A DNA stretch of 37,502 bases from Gammaproteobacteria bacterium (GTDB lineage Bacteria > Pseudomonadota > Gammaproteobacteria > Pseudomonadales > Azotimanducaceae), in assembly GCA_018647445.1 (NCBI GenBank), contig JABGTE010000177.1, forward strand, positions 1 to 37,502, in the 5' to 3' direction. Each line of letters begins with the position of its first letter. Positions within the stretch are counted from its first letter, which is position 1. Under the pieces are notes generated by a model. The model was not told the DNA's origin. It worked only from the letters and a program-made list of their open reading frames with translations, and made no database searches. A program made the translations under genes and the position numbers. This document shows, piece by piece, positions 1 to 7,492 of the stretch.

Positions 1-96
1 AGACTTCATTGAACGTATCACGACGAACCGGCCTAGAACCATCGGCCTGCGAGTCTCTTACGACGTCAATTAAGCTTGATCGGTGCGGCGCATGGT

Positions 97-122
97 AGAA
101 TCACGATAACTTCGCTGATTCT
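97..122. repeat. Inverted repeat upstream of the TPR-sulfotransferase gene
   Basis: AGAATCA (97-103) and TGATTCT (116-122) are perfect 7-bp arms around a 12-nt spacer, ending 12 bp before the start codon at 135. It could be an operator or a hairpin in the mRNA leader. No convincing -35/-10 pair with proper spacing was found next to it, so its role is unknown. Confidence 0.35.
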
Positions 123-134
123 GACAATCTAACC

Positions 135-2147
135 ATGCGCCAAAACGATGTAATTCCTGAGGCTACCCAAACAGCCAAAAAGCAGCTCGCCGCCGGAGAC
201 ATCTCCGGCGCTGAGCGACTGCTCTCCCAACAACTTCAGCGCACACCGCAAGATCGTGAAACCCACTATTATTACTGCGTTTGTCTGCGCTATTTGACTC
301 GACTATCAGACGCTCAAGGCGAGCTCGAAACACTCCTGAGCCGGTTTCCACGGTTTGCGCGCGGCTACCAAGAACTTGGCTACACCTTCAAAGCTTTGAA
401 CGATCAAGACAAAGCCTTGTCTTCATTTCGGACCGCCGTGACGCTCAATGATGCGCTGCTTGGCAGCTGGCGCGCCTTAGTCGAACTCACCAGCGTGACT
501 TATCGTCCCACCATCTATGAGGAGGCTGTAACACAGACGCAGAATCTCGAGGGCTTACCCAAAGCTCTCCTGCAAGTTCGAGATTGGATTAATGAAGGTC
601 GTCTTGCGCAAGCAGAACAACTCTGCCGCCAATTCCTACTAAGACACCCGAGACAGGTAGAAGGCATGCGTCTTTTGGCCTACATCGGCGTTCAAACCGA
701 AGTATTAGATGATGCAGAAGTATTGCTGGAAAATGCCGTTCAATTTGAACCTGACAATGATCTCGCTCGTTTTGATTATATGGGTGTGTTGTACAAGCGT
801 CAGAAATACGCAGCCTCATTTGCACAAGCTGAAAAGCTGATCGAGAAAGCGCCGGAAAATGTTCGTCATCAAACCGCCTACGCCAATCAATGCGTCGCTA
901 TCGGCCGATTTGATGAGGCCATTGCGATCTACGATCAGGTAATTCCCAAGGTCCCGGATCCCGCTGTTGTCCATCTGCTCAAGGCACACGCGCTTAAAAC
1001 CATCGATCAGTCAGAACAGGCCATTGCGTCCTACCGCGCCGCCTACGAAAACAAACCCGGTTTCGGGGATGCCTTTTGGAGCCTTGCGAATCTCAAAACC
1101 TATCGCTTCACCACCCTTGAGGTCGATGCGATGATGACCTCGGTTGCCGAACCAAACTTATCGCCCGTTGATCACGTCCATCTCAATTTTGCGCTGGGAA
1201 AACACTTTGAAGACGCTAAAGATTTCGAACAAGCGTTTGCCTTTTATCAGCAGGGCAATACCCTAAAGCAAGGCCAAATCGGCTTCGATAGCGAACTGCT
1301 TAGCACGAGGCTCACGGTGCAAACGACCGTTTGCAACGAAAGATTGTTCAACCAGCGTACAGGCAGCGGCTGCCCTGCCCCCGACCCCATTTTCATCTTA
1401 GGTCTACCCCGTGCAGGATCGACCTTGCTCGAGCAAATTCTGGCCTCTCACCCACTGGTCGATGGCACCCAAGAGCTGCCCAACATTGCAGCCTTTGCCT
1501 TTGAGCTCGATGGCCGGCGGCGCATCCAAGACGCGCCTCAATACCCAGCCTGCCTAACCACAATTCCGGACCATGAACTCGTTGCAATGGGCCAAAAATA
1601 CTTAGAAGACACCCAAATCCACCGCGGACAAGCCCCTTTTTTCATCGACAAGATGCCAAACAACTTCCGTCATATCGGACTCATTCAACTCATTTTACCG
1701 AACGCCAAGATTATTGATGCCCGCCGACACCCTATAGCGTGTTGCTTTAGTGGCTTCAAACAGCTCTTTGCCAGCGGTCAAGAATTCAGTTACAGCCTCA
1801 CCGATATCGGGCGCTACTACCAAGACTATATGCGCCTAATGAATCACTGGCATGAGGTTCTCCCTGGGAAAGTCTTAACGGTTCACCATGAGTCCGTCGT
1901 GTTCAACCTTGAGCAACAAGTCAGACGCATCCTGGATTTTTGCGCGTTAGAGTTTGACCCGGCTTGTCTCAACTTTCATCAAACCGAACGCAGTGTTCGC
2001 ACGCCAAGCTCTGAACAAGTTAGGCAGCCGATTTATCAGTCTGGATTAGATGCTTGGATGAATTTTGAACCTTGGCTTGAACCGTTAAAAGCAGCCATTG
2101 GCGAGGATATCCTGACTGACTATCCAGTCTTCAGCCCATCCGTTTGA
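135..2147 (+). CDS. TPR-repeat sulfotransferase family protein
   Basis: A 670-residue two-part protein. Residues about 10-390 are helical TPR-like repeats, for example the AEQLCRQFLLRHP and FDEAIAIYDQVI units, with the usual Ala/Leu/Tyr pattern and Pro at helix ends. Residues about 415-660 form a PAPS-dependent sulfotransferase domain. The 5'-phosphosulfate loop GLPRAGSTLLEQ lies at 423-434, a DKMPNNF segment near 505, and the 3'-phosphate-binding DARRHPIACCFSGFKQ near 528. In this family the TPR part is thought to present the acceptor, and sulfate is transferred to a protein or glycan hydroxyl; the acceptor here cannot be read from the sequence. No signal peptide is seen, so it is probably cytoplasmic. 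The ATG at 135 lacks a strong Shine-Dalgarno sequence. It stands alone, more than 300 bp from the next gene. The family call is firm, the substrate unknown. Confidence 0.9.
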   Translation: MRQNDVIPEATQTAKKQLAAGDISGAERLLSQQLQRTPQDRETHYYYCVCLRYLTRLSDAQGELETLLSRFPRFARGYQELGYTFKALNDQDKALSSFRTAVTLNDALLGSWRALVELTSVTYRPTIYEEAVTQTQNLEGLPKALLQVRDWINEGRLAQAEQLCRQFLLRHPRQVEGMRLLAYIGVQTEVLDDAEVLLENAVQFEPDNDLARFDYMGVLYKRQKYAASFAQAEKLIEKAPENVRHQTAYANQCVAIGRFDEAIAIYDQVIPKVPDPAVVHLLKAHALKTIDQSEQAIASYRAAYENKPGFGDAFWSLANLKTYRFTTLEVDAMMTSVAEPNLSPVDHVHLNFALGKHFEDAKDFEQAFAFYQQGNTLKQGQIGFDSELLSTRLTVQTTVCNERLFNQRTGSGCPAPDPIFILGLPRAGSTLLEQILASHPLVDGTQELPNIAAFAFELDGRRRIQDAPQYPACLTTIPDHELVAMGQKYLEDTQIHRGQAPFFIDKMPNNFRHIGLIQLILPNAKIIDARRHPIACCFSGFKQLFASGQEFSYSLTDIGRYYQDYMRLMNHWHEVLPGKVLTVHHESVVFNLEQQVRRILDFCALEFDPACLNFHQTERSVRTPSSEQVRQPIYQSGLDAWMNFEPWLEPLKAAIGEDILTDYPVFSPSV

Positions 2148-2452
2148 TCGATACCTGTCAGCTACGCGCCCACACTAATCCGGGCGGCCCCTTGAGACGG
2201 TTTAGTTTTAAACCAACGATAGGGCAAGGCGCACGGCAAGACTGCATGTAGCGGCTCTCGGTCCCACTGCAAGGTTCAGGAACCGCTGATTGATCCGATC
2301 GAATCCTTAATATTTTCTGAAATCCTCAGCAGCGCCGTCCATGACAAGGTTGAAATAAAGACAAAGCAGTCCTGCCAATCCCTATTGCACCGCTAGATTT
2401 CTGAACCATTAACCGCTACATTCAAAGCGTCCTCCACCAAGAAGAGAAGCTC
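2148..2452. other. Gene-free spacer
   Basis: No plausible coding region is visible in this stretch of about 305 bases. It holds a small hairpin, GGTTTA (2199-2204), loop GTTT, TAAACC (2209-2214), about 50 bp after the sulfotransferase stop and without a following T tract. The right end carries a purine-rich AGAGAAG just before the ATG at 2453. It presumably contains the amidohydrolase promoter, which I could not place. Confidence 0.5.
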
Positions 2453-4153
2453 ATGACCACCTTTGATACGCTAATTAAAAACGGCCAAGTTTTTGATGGT
2501 ACTGGTGCCGAACCCCAGTTTGCTGACATTGGTATCAAAGACGGTTTGATCGCAGCATTCGGCCCGCTAACTGACGCAACCGCCATCGAAGTTGTGGATG
2601 CCAAGGGGAAAATTGTGACGCCAGGCTTTATTGATGTACACACCCACTATGATGGTCAAGCAACTTGGGATCAACACATGGCGCCTTCAGCCAATCTCGG
2701 CACGACGACCGTTGTTATGGGCAACTGCGGCGTTGGCTTTGCACCCTGCAAAAAAGCGGATCATGAGGTGTTGATTCATTTAATGGAGGGGGTTGAAGAA
2801 ATACCGGAAACAGCCATGAATGAGGGGCTACCCTGGGATTGGGAAAGCTTTCCCGAGTATCTCGACAGCTTGGATAAGAGACCGCGGGATATCGACATTG
2901 CAGCGCTGTATCCTCACGGTCCATTACGCGTATTTGTTATGGGTGAACGGGCTGTGAATCGAGAACCTGCAACGGACGAAGACATTCAGGCCATGCAAGC
3001 CCTTTTGTCTGAAGGCATGAAAGCCGGCGCAGTGGGCTTTTCAACCAGTCGTACCTTAGTGCATCGCAGCAGCGATGGGTCACTGATCCCCACTTTTAAG
3101 GCTGCGACTCGAGAACTCAAAGCACTGGGCCAAATGCTCGAAGGAGACGCAGGCCATGTTTTTCAGCTCATCTCAGACTGGGATGACCCCCAAGATGAGT
3201 TCAGTATTTTAGAAGACACCTGTAAGGCAACGGGCGCCAAGGGAACCTTTACCCTGTTGCAGTTGGACAACCAGCCCGAACTCTGGCGGGAACAATTGGC
3301 AATGGTCGAGGCGGCTCAAACCCGCGGCTTGGACATCCGTGGCCAAGTCTTATCTCGCCCCGTCGGCATGATGATGGGGATGCCCTCCTCCATGAACCCG
3401 TTCTACAGAAGGCCAAGCTATGCTGCCTTTGATCATCTACCGATCGCTGAAAAGATCGCAAACTTGCAAGATCCCCTAACCAAGGCCCGGATTCTTCAGG
3501 AAGATAATGAGAACCCCCATATATTTGTCAAAATTTTCAACACCAAATACGACAAGATGTATCCGATGGTGGACCCGATCGAATATCTACCCGAACCCAG
3601 CGATTCGGTTCAAGCCCAAGCCGATGCCGCTGGCGAAGATCCACAATCCTGGTTATACGACTATCTTCTGGGTAATGCCGGGACCAACCTAATTTATATT
3701 CCGGCGGCAAATTATGCAGGCGGTATTCCTGAATTACTCAAGCACCCCCACACCATTGCCGCATTAGGCGATGGTGGCGCGCACGTCGGATCAATCTGTG
3801 ACGCCAGTGCTAACCTTTACCTCATCACCAAATGGGTTAAACAGCAGGCTCAAATTGAACTCAGTCAAGGCATTCGAATGCTGACGCAACAACCTGCCGA
3901 GTTGTATTCGCTGCAGGATCGAGGCCGCATTGAAGTCGGCATGAAAGCCGATATCAATGTGATCGATCTGGCGCAGTTAAAACTCTTAACGCCCCACATC
4001 GTGCACGACCTGCCGGCCGGCGGAAAACGCTTCCTACAAAACGCAGAAGGCCTTGAGCTGACCATGGTTGCAGGTGACGTAACCTACCGGCTAGGAAAAG
4101 CAACTGGCGCCTTGCCTGGCAAACTAATTCGCGGGAAATCTGCAGCGGCCTAA
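2453..4153 (+). CDS. N-acyl-D-amino-acid deacylase-like amidohydrolase
   Basis: A 566-residue metal-dependent amidohydrolase of the D-aminoacylase branch (COG3653 type). The metal-binding HxH is seen at 63-65 in FIDVHTHYDGQ. An NCG motif follows at about 91-93, where D-aminoacylases carry a zinc-ligand cysteine. The likely catalytic Asp440 sits in GDGGAHVG (439-446). The N-terminal and C-terminal strands (TLIKNGQVFDGTG and ADINVIDL) build the small beta-sandwich typical of the superfamily. Characterised D-aminoacylases are about 480 residues, so this belongs to a longer subgroup common in environmental proteobacteria, and its substrate may not be an N-acyl-D-amino acid. No signal peptide is present. 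The start is supported by AGAGAAG a few bases upstream. A structured spacer separates it from the phosphatase gene downstream. Superfamily confident, substrate inferred. Confidence 0.87.
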   Translation: MTTFDTLIKNGQVFDGTGAEPQFADIGIKDGLIAAFGPLTDATAIEVVDAKGKIVTPGFIDVHTHYDGQATWDQHMAPSANLGTTTVVMGNCGVGFAPCKKADHEVLIHLMEGVEEIPETAMNEGLPWDWESFPEYLDSLDKRPRDIDIAALYPHGPLRVFVMGERAVNREPATDEDIQAMQALLSEGMKAGAVGFSTSRTLVHRSSDGSLIPTFKAATRELKALGQMLEGDAGHVFQLISDWDDPQDEFSILEDTCKATGAKGTFTLLQLDNQPELWREQLAMVEAAQTRGLDIRGQVLSRPVGMMMGMPSSMNPFYRRPSYAAFDHLPIAEKIANLQDPLTKARILQEDNENPHIFVKIFNTKYDKMYPMVDPIEYLPEPSDSVQAQADAAGEDPQSWLYDYLLGNAGTNLIYIPAANYAGGIPELLKHPHTIAALGDGGAHVGSICDASANLYLITKWVKQQAQIELSQGIRMLTQQPAELYSLQDRGRIEVGMKADINVIDLAQLKLLTPHIVHDLPAGGKRFLQNAEGLELTMVAGDVTYRLGKATGALPGKLIRGKSAAA

Positions 4154-4163
4154 ATCAAAGGAT

Positions 4164-4208
4164 GCCTCATGAAGCTGTAATCCGTAAGGGTTATCGACGC
4201 TATGAGGC
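4164..4208 (+). repeat. Nested hairpin between amidohydrolase and phosphatase genes
   Basis: The outer arms GCCTCAT (4164-4170) and ATGAGGC (4202-4208) are perfect complements. Inside them TAATCC (4178-4183) can pair with GGGTTA (4188-4193) across a GTAA loop, with one G-T pair. It begins 10 bp after the amidohydrolase stop and ends 33 bp before the phosphatase start. No T tract follows, so it is more likely a processing, attenuation or mRNA-stability structure than a standard terminator. Confidence 0.45.
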
Positions 4209-4241
4209 GTTCGTTGTCGCGCTGCGGATGATGGTTTTATC

Positions 4242-4973
4242 ATGACAGCACAACTCAAAAGCGCCTTAAACATTGCAACGCGCACCCATCAGGGTTTAAT
4301 CCGTGTAGAAAACCAGGATGCGTCTTATACCAATCCAGGCTTTGGTTTCATGGCCGTTGCGGACGGTTTAGGCGGCCACCAATCCGGAAAATTGTGCGCC
4401 GAACTCACCACCGGTTTTTTTGAGGCCGCCGTGAAACGCCAAAGACCTTCAAGCATAGAAGACCTTTTTCAGTCGATGAAACAGTGCAATCTCGCTCTGA
4501 TCCAACATCAAAAAGACCATCCCCAGGTCAATGGCATGCGCACGACCCTCGTTTGCGGGCAGATAACAGACGATCACCGCCTGCTGTACGGCTGGGCTGG
4601 CGATTCTAGACTCTATGTCTTTGAAGGCAAAAACGGCCTCGCGCAGCTATCTCGCGACCATACAGTCAGGGAAAGTAAGCTTGACGCTGCCTTGACCCCG
4701 GCGGAGGGTGATCACCATATCCTTACCAAGAGCCTGGGCGGAAATCAGGTTTTTGAACCCGTCTGCGGTTCGGTACAGCTCAGTCCAAACCATATCATTC
4801 TACTGAGCACCGACGGCTTAACTGGCATGGTGCAAGACGCCTCGATTGAAAGGATTTTAAGCGCGCACTCTAGCAACCTTAATCTCGCGGCCGATGCGCT
4901 CATCGATGCTGCCTTAAAAGCCGGGGGCGCCGACAACGTAACGGTTGTGCTGGCGCAGATCGCGGCCTATTAA
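4242..4973 (+). CDS. PP2C-family Ser/Thr protein phosphatase
   Basis: A 243-residue soluble PPM/PP2C phosphatase covering one catalytic domain with no extra regions. The metal-binding motifs appear in the expected order: RVENQDAS near 21-28 (usually RxxNED; Glu is replaced by Gln), VADGLGGHQSG near 38-48, GMRTTL, GWAGDSRLYVF, LSTDGLTGMV and GGADNVTVVL near the C terminus. The Asp residues that hold the two metal ions are present, so it should be active. It would remove phosphate from Ser/Thr residues, most simply on targets of the kinase encoded tail-to-tail with it at 4970-5965. The two stop codons overlap (TAA at 4971-4973 on plus, TAA over 4970-4972 on minus). The ATG at 4242 has no clear Shine-Dalgarno sequence. 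Confidence 0.92.
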   Translation: MTAQLKSALNIATRTHQGLIRVENQDASYTNPGFGFMAVADGLGGHQSGKLCAELTTGFFEAAVKRQRPSSIEDLFQSMKQCNLALIQHQKDHPQVNGMRTTLVCGQITDDHRLLYGWAGDSRLYVFEGKNGLAQLSRDHTVRESKLDAALTPAEGDHHILTKSLGGNQVFEPVCGSVQLSPNHIILLSTDGLTGMVQDASIERILSAHSSNLNLAADALIDAALKAGGADNVTVVLAQIAAY

Positions 4974-5965
4974 CTAAGCTGCCAGTTCTGCGATAACAAA
5001 CGAATCATTTCTTCCATACTGCCCAACCGCTCGGAAGGCTGTTTTTTCAAGCAGCGCATCGTCAAATCTTCCAGTAGCTTGGGGATTTTTAAGCGTGCAA
5101 CTTGGGACGGCAAACCAGGCGTGTCATACCGAACACTCCGAGCAAGTTCATCCATGGTTTCGCCAACGGCGGCATTTTGTCCGGTTAAGACTTCATAAAG
5201 CACAGCACCCAAGCTGTAGATGTCCGCACGACTGTCGATCTCGGTCTCGTTGGTAAGCTGCTCTGGGGACATGTAGCTAATCGTGCCCTGTACTTTGCCG
5301 TGCCGAGTCATTGTCAGCGGCAGCGTTTCAGCTGCAGATTCTGGCTCGAGGGCGTCCGGTGAAGCGTCGGGCTCAGGTGTATCCCAAACTTTAGCAAGTC
5401 CCCAGTCCAAGAGAACAACCTCGCCAAAGGGCCCGACGAGAATATTTTCAGGTTTAACATCACGATGGATGACCCCTTTTGTATGAGCATAAGACAAGGC
5501 CTGGGCAACCTGCTCAATCACGTCAACCAATTGGGTCAAATCATAGCGCTCGCGGTAGTCGAGCACCTCACGCAAGGTGTAGCCATGGACTAATTTCATC
5601 GTGAAATAATAATGACCGCGCGTGTCCCGACCCAGATCGTAGGTAGGCACGATATTCGGATGCTGCAGGATCGCCGTCACCCGGGCTTCACGAAGCAGCC
5701 GTTTTTGTTCAACAGGATCCTCGGCAAATTCACGCCGAAGACTCTTGTAACAGATTCGACGAGACAGATATAAATCTGAACAAGATTGGATCAGCGATTT
5801 CCCACCTTTGGCGATAGGAGAAAAAAGTGCATACCTGAAATTAGGATTCAATTTTTCAGCAAGGGGCCGATCGGTATCCTTCAGATCAACCTTTAGGTTC
5901 TCGGACTCATTAACGTCACTAAACTTTGGCACGATTGACGATCTCTTGAATAACTTTTTTACCAA
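4970..5965 (-). CDS. Bacterial Ser/Thr protein kinase (Hanks type)
   Basis: A 331-residue protein that is nearly all kinase domain (about 45-330) after a charged N-terminal tail. Visible signatures are the ATP-anchoring Lys74 (ICYKSL), helix-C Glu93, the HRDVKPEN catalytic loop (Asp169), the metal-binding DWG at 187-189 in place of DFG, an activation segment ending in GTISYMSPEQ, and DIYSLGAVLYEVLTG. The glycine-rich loop is poor (IAKGGKSLIQSC rather than GxGxxG). DWG is common in PknB-like kinases of environmental bacteria, so activity is likely. An acidic, Pro-rich insert (about 197-215) lies in the activation segment. No transmembrane or sensor domain is seen, so it is a cytoplasmic kinase, unlike PknB. 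Its partner is probably the convergent PP2C phosphatase. Confidence 0.92.
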   Translation of the reverse strand: MVKKLFKRSSIVPKFSDVNESENLKVDLKDTDRPLAEKLNPNFRYALFSPIAKGGKSLIQSCSDLYLSRRICYKSLRREFAEDPVEQKRLLREARVTAILQHPNIVPTYDLGRDTRGHYYFTMKLVHGYTLREVLDYRERYDLTQLVDVIEQVAQALSYAHTKGVIHRDVKPENILVGPFGEVVLLDWGLAKVWDTPEPDASPDALEPESAAETLPLTMTRHGKVQGTISYMSPEQLTNETEIDSRADIYSLGAVLYEVLTGQNAAVGETMDELARSVRYDTPGLPSQVARLKIPKLLEDLTMRCLKKQPSERLGSMEEMIRLLSQNWQLS

Positions 5966-6138
5966 CCTTGGCAGGCACCAACACCCAGCTTGCCACAGCG
6001 CTTTAAAAGGTTTTACCGCTGAACGTCTTGCAACACAACCTTTGATTCACCCATGAGGTGGGGGACAGGTTGTCGCGCATTGGCGGCACCCTGTCTTCGG
6101 CTAATCGATCAGGCCAGTCTACTTAAACATCTTCCTCT

Positions 6139-6174
6139 ACGAACTCTTTTCTCAACGAACTCTTTTCTCAACGA
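6139..6174. repeat. 16-bp tandem repeat (two copies)
   Basis: ACGAACTCTTTTCTCA occurs at 6139-6154 and again without change at 6155-6170, followed by ACGA as the start of a third unit. It is the first of two adjacent tandem arrays in this spacer. Confidence 0.8.
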
Positions 6175-6196
6175 GTGCTCAGGATTTTGCGTGTCA

Positions 6197-6268
6197 GTGT
6201 TTCGAATAGAATCGGGGTTTCAAATAGAATCAGTTTTTCAGATAAAATCAGTTTTTCGGATAAAAGAA
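6197..6268. repeat. 18-bp imperfect tandem repeat (four copies)
   Basis: Four contiguous 18-bp units, at 6197-6214, 6215-6232, 6233-6250 and 6251-6268, share the pattern GTTTTTCRGATAAAATCA. Copies 1 and 2 carry AATAGAATC, and copies 3 and 4 carry GATAAAA, so the array looks like a duplication followed by divergence. It leads directly into the hairpin at 6271. The units are too short and have no spacers, which excludes CRISPR. Confidence 0.8.
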
Positions 6269-6270
6269 GC

Positions 6271-6328
6271 GAGGACGCCCAAGGGCGGTGCAAGAGGGAG
6301 GGGCGCACAATTGCCCTTGGGTATCCTC
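6271..6328 (+). repeat. Long hairpin with purine-rich loop
   Basis: GAGGACGCCCAAGGGC (6271-6286) and GCCCTTGGGTATCCTC (6313-6328) pair over 14 of 16 positions. Inside, GTGC (6288-6291) can pair with GCAC (6305-6308), leaving a loop rich in A and G (AAGAGGGAGGGGC). No T tract follows on the plus strand. It could be the core of a small RNA, a leader element or the remnant of a small palindromic mobile element. Confidence 0.6.
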
Positions 6329-6366
6329 AAAGATCGCAACCAAACACTGGGTATTTGTTACGATCT

Positions 6367-6435
6367 CCAAGTGTCGACTAGCGCCACATCCCTGTAAAGG
6401 ATAGTTCGAATTTGGTTACGGCCCAAGACACTTGG
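6367..6435. repeat. 9-bp inverted repeat with 51-nt spacer
   Basis: CCAAGTGTC (6367-6375) and GACACTTGG (6427-6435) are perfect complements. They lie 86 bp before the VOC start codon and could close a leader-RNA domain or bind a dimeric regulator in two half-sites. Nothing else ties them to a known element. Confidence 0.4.
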
Positions 6436-6520
6436 TCATTAAAAGGCCAGGCACCAACTTCGGCAAGTGATAAGCATTTGCTGATAAACTCAAGATCACC
6501 TTAGATACGGCCTGAAAAAT

Positions 6521-7051
6521 TTGAAAAATCTCCGTCTGCAAAGTGCCGCATTCCAGAATGCTTGGGTTGTCGATGATCTCGAAGCAGCCTGTGCCGCCTG
6601 GGTTCAACAGCTTGGGGTAGGGCCTTTTTTTATTACTGATTATGCCCCTGGTGCATTTGTTTCAATCACCTATCGCGGCGCGCCGAGCGAACTCGCAATG
6701 CGAATTGGCATCGCTCAAGCGGGTCCTCTACAAATAGAACTCATTCAACCCATTACCGAGCAAAGCGCTTATCGCATGAGCGTCCCCGCTGGAAGTGGCC
6801 AAGGCTTTCACCATATCGGGATTTGGACAGAAAACTTTGATCAAGATCTATCCAATTTCAATGACCAAGGCTATGAGACGATCACATCGGGACGAACCCG
6901 CAGCACCGAATTTGCCTACGTGGACACCAGGCCCTTGCTCGGCTGCATGCTCGAGATCGTCACAAAAACACCGTTAATCGAACAGCGATTCAACGAAATC
7001 GCAGCAGCCGCGAAGGACTGGGAAGGCGACGCGCCATTCCGATACGCATGA
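6521..7051 (+). CDS. VOC-family (glyoxalase/dioxygenase fold) protein
   Basis: A 176-residue vicinal oxygen chelate protein with two beta-alpha-beta-beta-beta modules, resembling methylmalonyl-CoA epimerase-type and related VOC enzymes. Likely metal ligands are Glu73 (QIELIQP), His98 (GFHHIGIW) and Glu145 (CMLEIVT). The first-strand His normally seen in this fold is Gln12 or Asn13 (FQNAWVV), so the metal site is altered or three-sided. The frame opens at a TTG (6521) without a good Shine-Dalgarno sequence; an in-frame TAA at 6485 limits alternatives, so the start is uncertain. Its TGA overlaps the ATG of the Rieske gene (ATGA, 7048-7051), so the two are translationally coupled and the cytochrome P450 follows. 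It probably acts on the same substrate or product as the P450. The exact reaction is unknown. Confidence 0.82.
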   Translation: MKNLRLQSAAFQNAWVVDDLEAACAAWVQQLGVGPFFITDYAPGAFVSITYRGAPSELAMRIGIAQAGPLQIELIQPITEQSAYRMSVPAGSGQGFHHIGIWTENFDQDLSNFNDQGYETITSGRTRSTEFAYVDTRPLLGCMLEIVTKTPLIEQRFNEIAAAAKDWEGDAPFRYA

Positions 7052-7371
7052 GCCATCAACGCATTGTTTTCAGCGAGGACCTTCAGGACGGTGAACTGCG
7101 CGCCATAGAGCATGAAGGTCTTCATCTTTTAGTCAGTCGGGTTGCCGGTCAATACTTCGTAACCGACAACCTCTGCAGCCACGGCCGGGTCTTGTTATCG
7201 AAAGGAAAACTTCGGGGCAAACATATTATCTGCCCCCTGCATGGGGCGCGATTTGATGTCACCACAGGTCAGTGTCTGAGCGGCCCAACGCAACAACCCA
7301 TAAAAACCTATGCGACAGAACTCAGTGTCGGCGAACTCACGATCCTGCTGCAAGCAGACGAAAGCCGCTAA
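7048..7371 (+). CDS. Rieske [2Fe-2S] ferredoxin
   Basis: A 107-residue single-domain Rieske protein. The cluster motif CxH-x16-CxxH is complete: Cys43 and His45 in NLCSHG, Cys62 and His65 in CPLHGARFD. It has no oxygenase alpha-subunit domain, no membrane anchor and no Tat signal, so it is a soluble electron carrier like those that serve Rieske ring-hydroxylating oxygenases, or the small subunit of a NirD-like enzyme. Here it starts on the stop of the VOC gene, and the next gene, about 120-150 bp on, is a cytochrome P450 with no ferredoxin of the usual P450 type nearby. It may therefore donate electrons to that P450, but this is inference. No reductase gene is present in the window. Confidence 0.9.
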   Translation: MSHQRIVFSEDLQDGELRAIEHEGLHLLVSRVAGQYFVTDNLCSHGRVLLSKGKLRGKHIICPLHGARFDVTTGQCLSGPTQQPIKTYATELSVGELTILLQADESR

Positions 7372-7492
7372 ATACGATGGTCCGAAACGAACGTCTCGTC
7401 ACCTAAGGCACTGACTCAGCTACCGATCTTTCACGCCTTCCAGATTAGCGGGCAAATGGTTGCGACCGTGCGTAGGAAACGCTATTTTGACG

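Larger units (their letters stand above)
5966..6520. other. Repeat-rich intergenic region
   Basis: This stretch of about 555 bases lies between the divergent kinase and VOC genes. It contains two tandem-repeat arrays, a long hairpin and a further 9-bp inverted repeat, listed separately. Reading frames across it exist only because the 18-bp repeat is a multiple of three, and their translations show no recognisable domain. The kinase promoter and that of the VOC-Rieske-P450 operon must lie here; neither could be placed with confidence. Confidence 0.5.

Noticed and set aside
2199-2214. Terminator after the TPR-sulfotransferase gene
   Set aside because: GGTTTA-GTTT-TAAACC is AT-rich, short and lacks a following T tract, so it is not a credible intrinsic terminator.
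6053-6397. Open reading frame of 114 codons through the repeat block
   Set aside because: It exists because the 18-bp repeat is a multiple of three. The translation is a string of near-identical hexapeptides with no recognisable domain, there is no Shine-Dalgarno sequence, and a second frame is open over the same bases.
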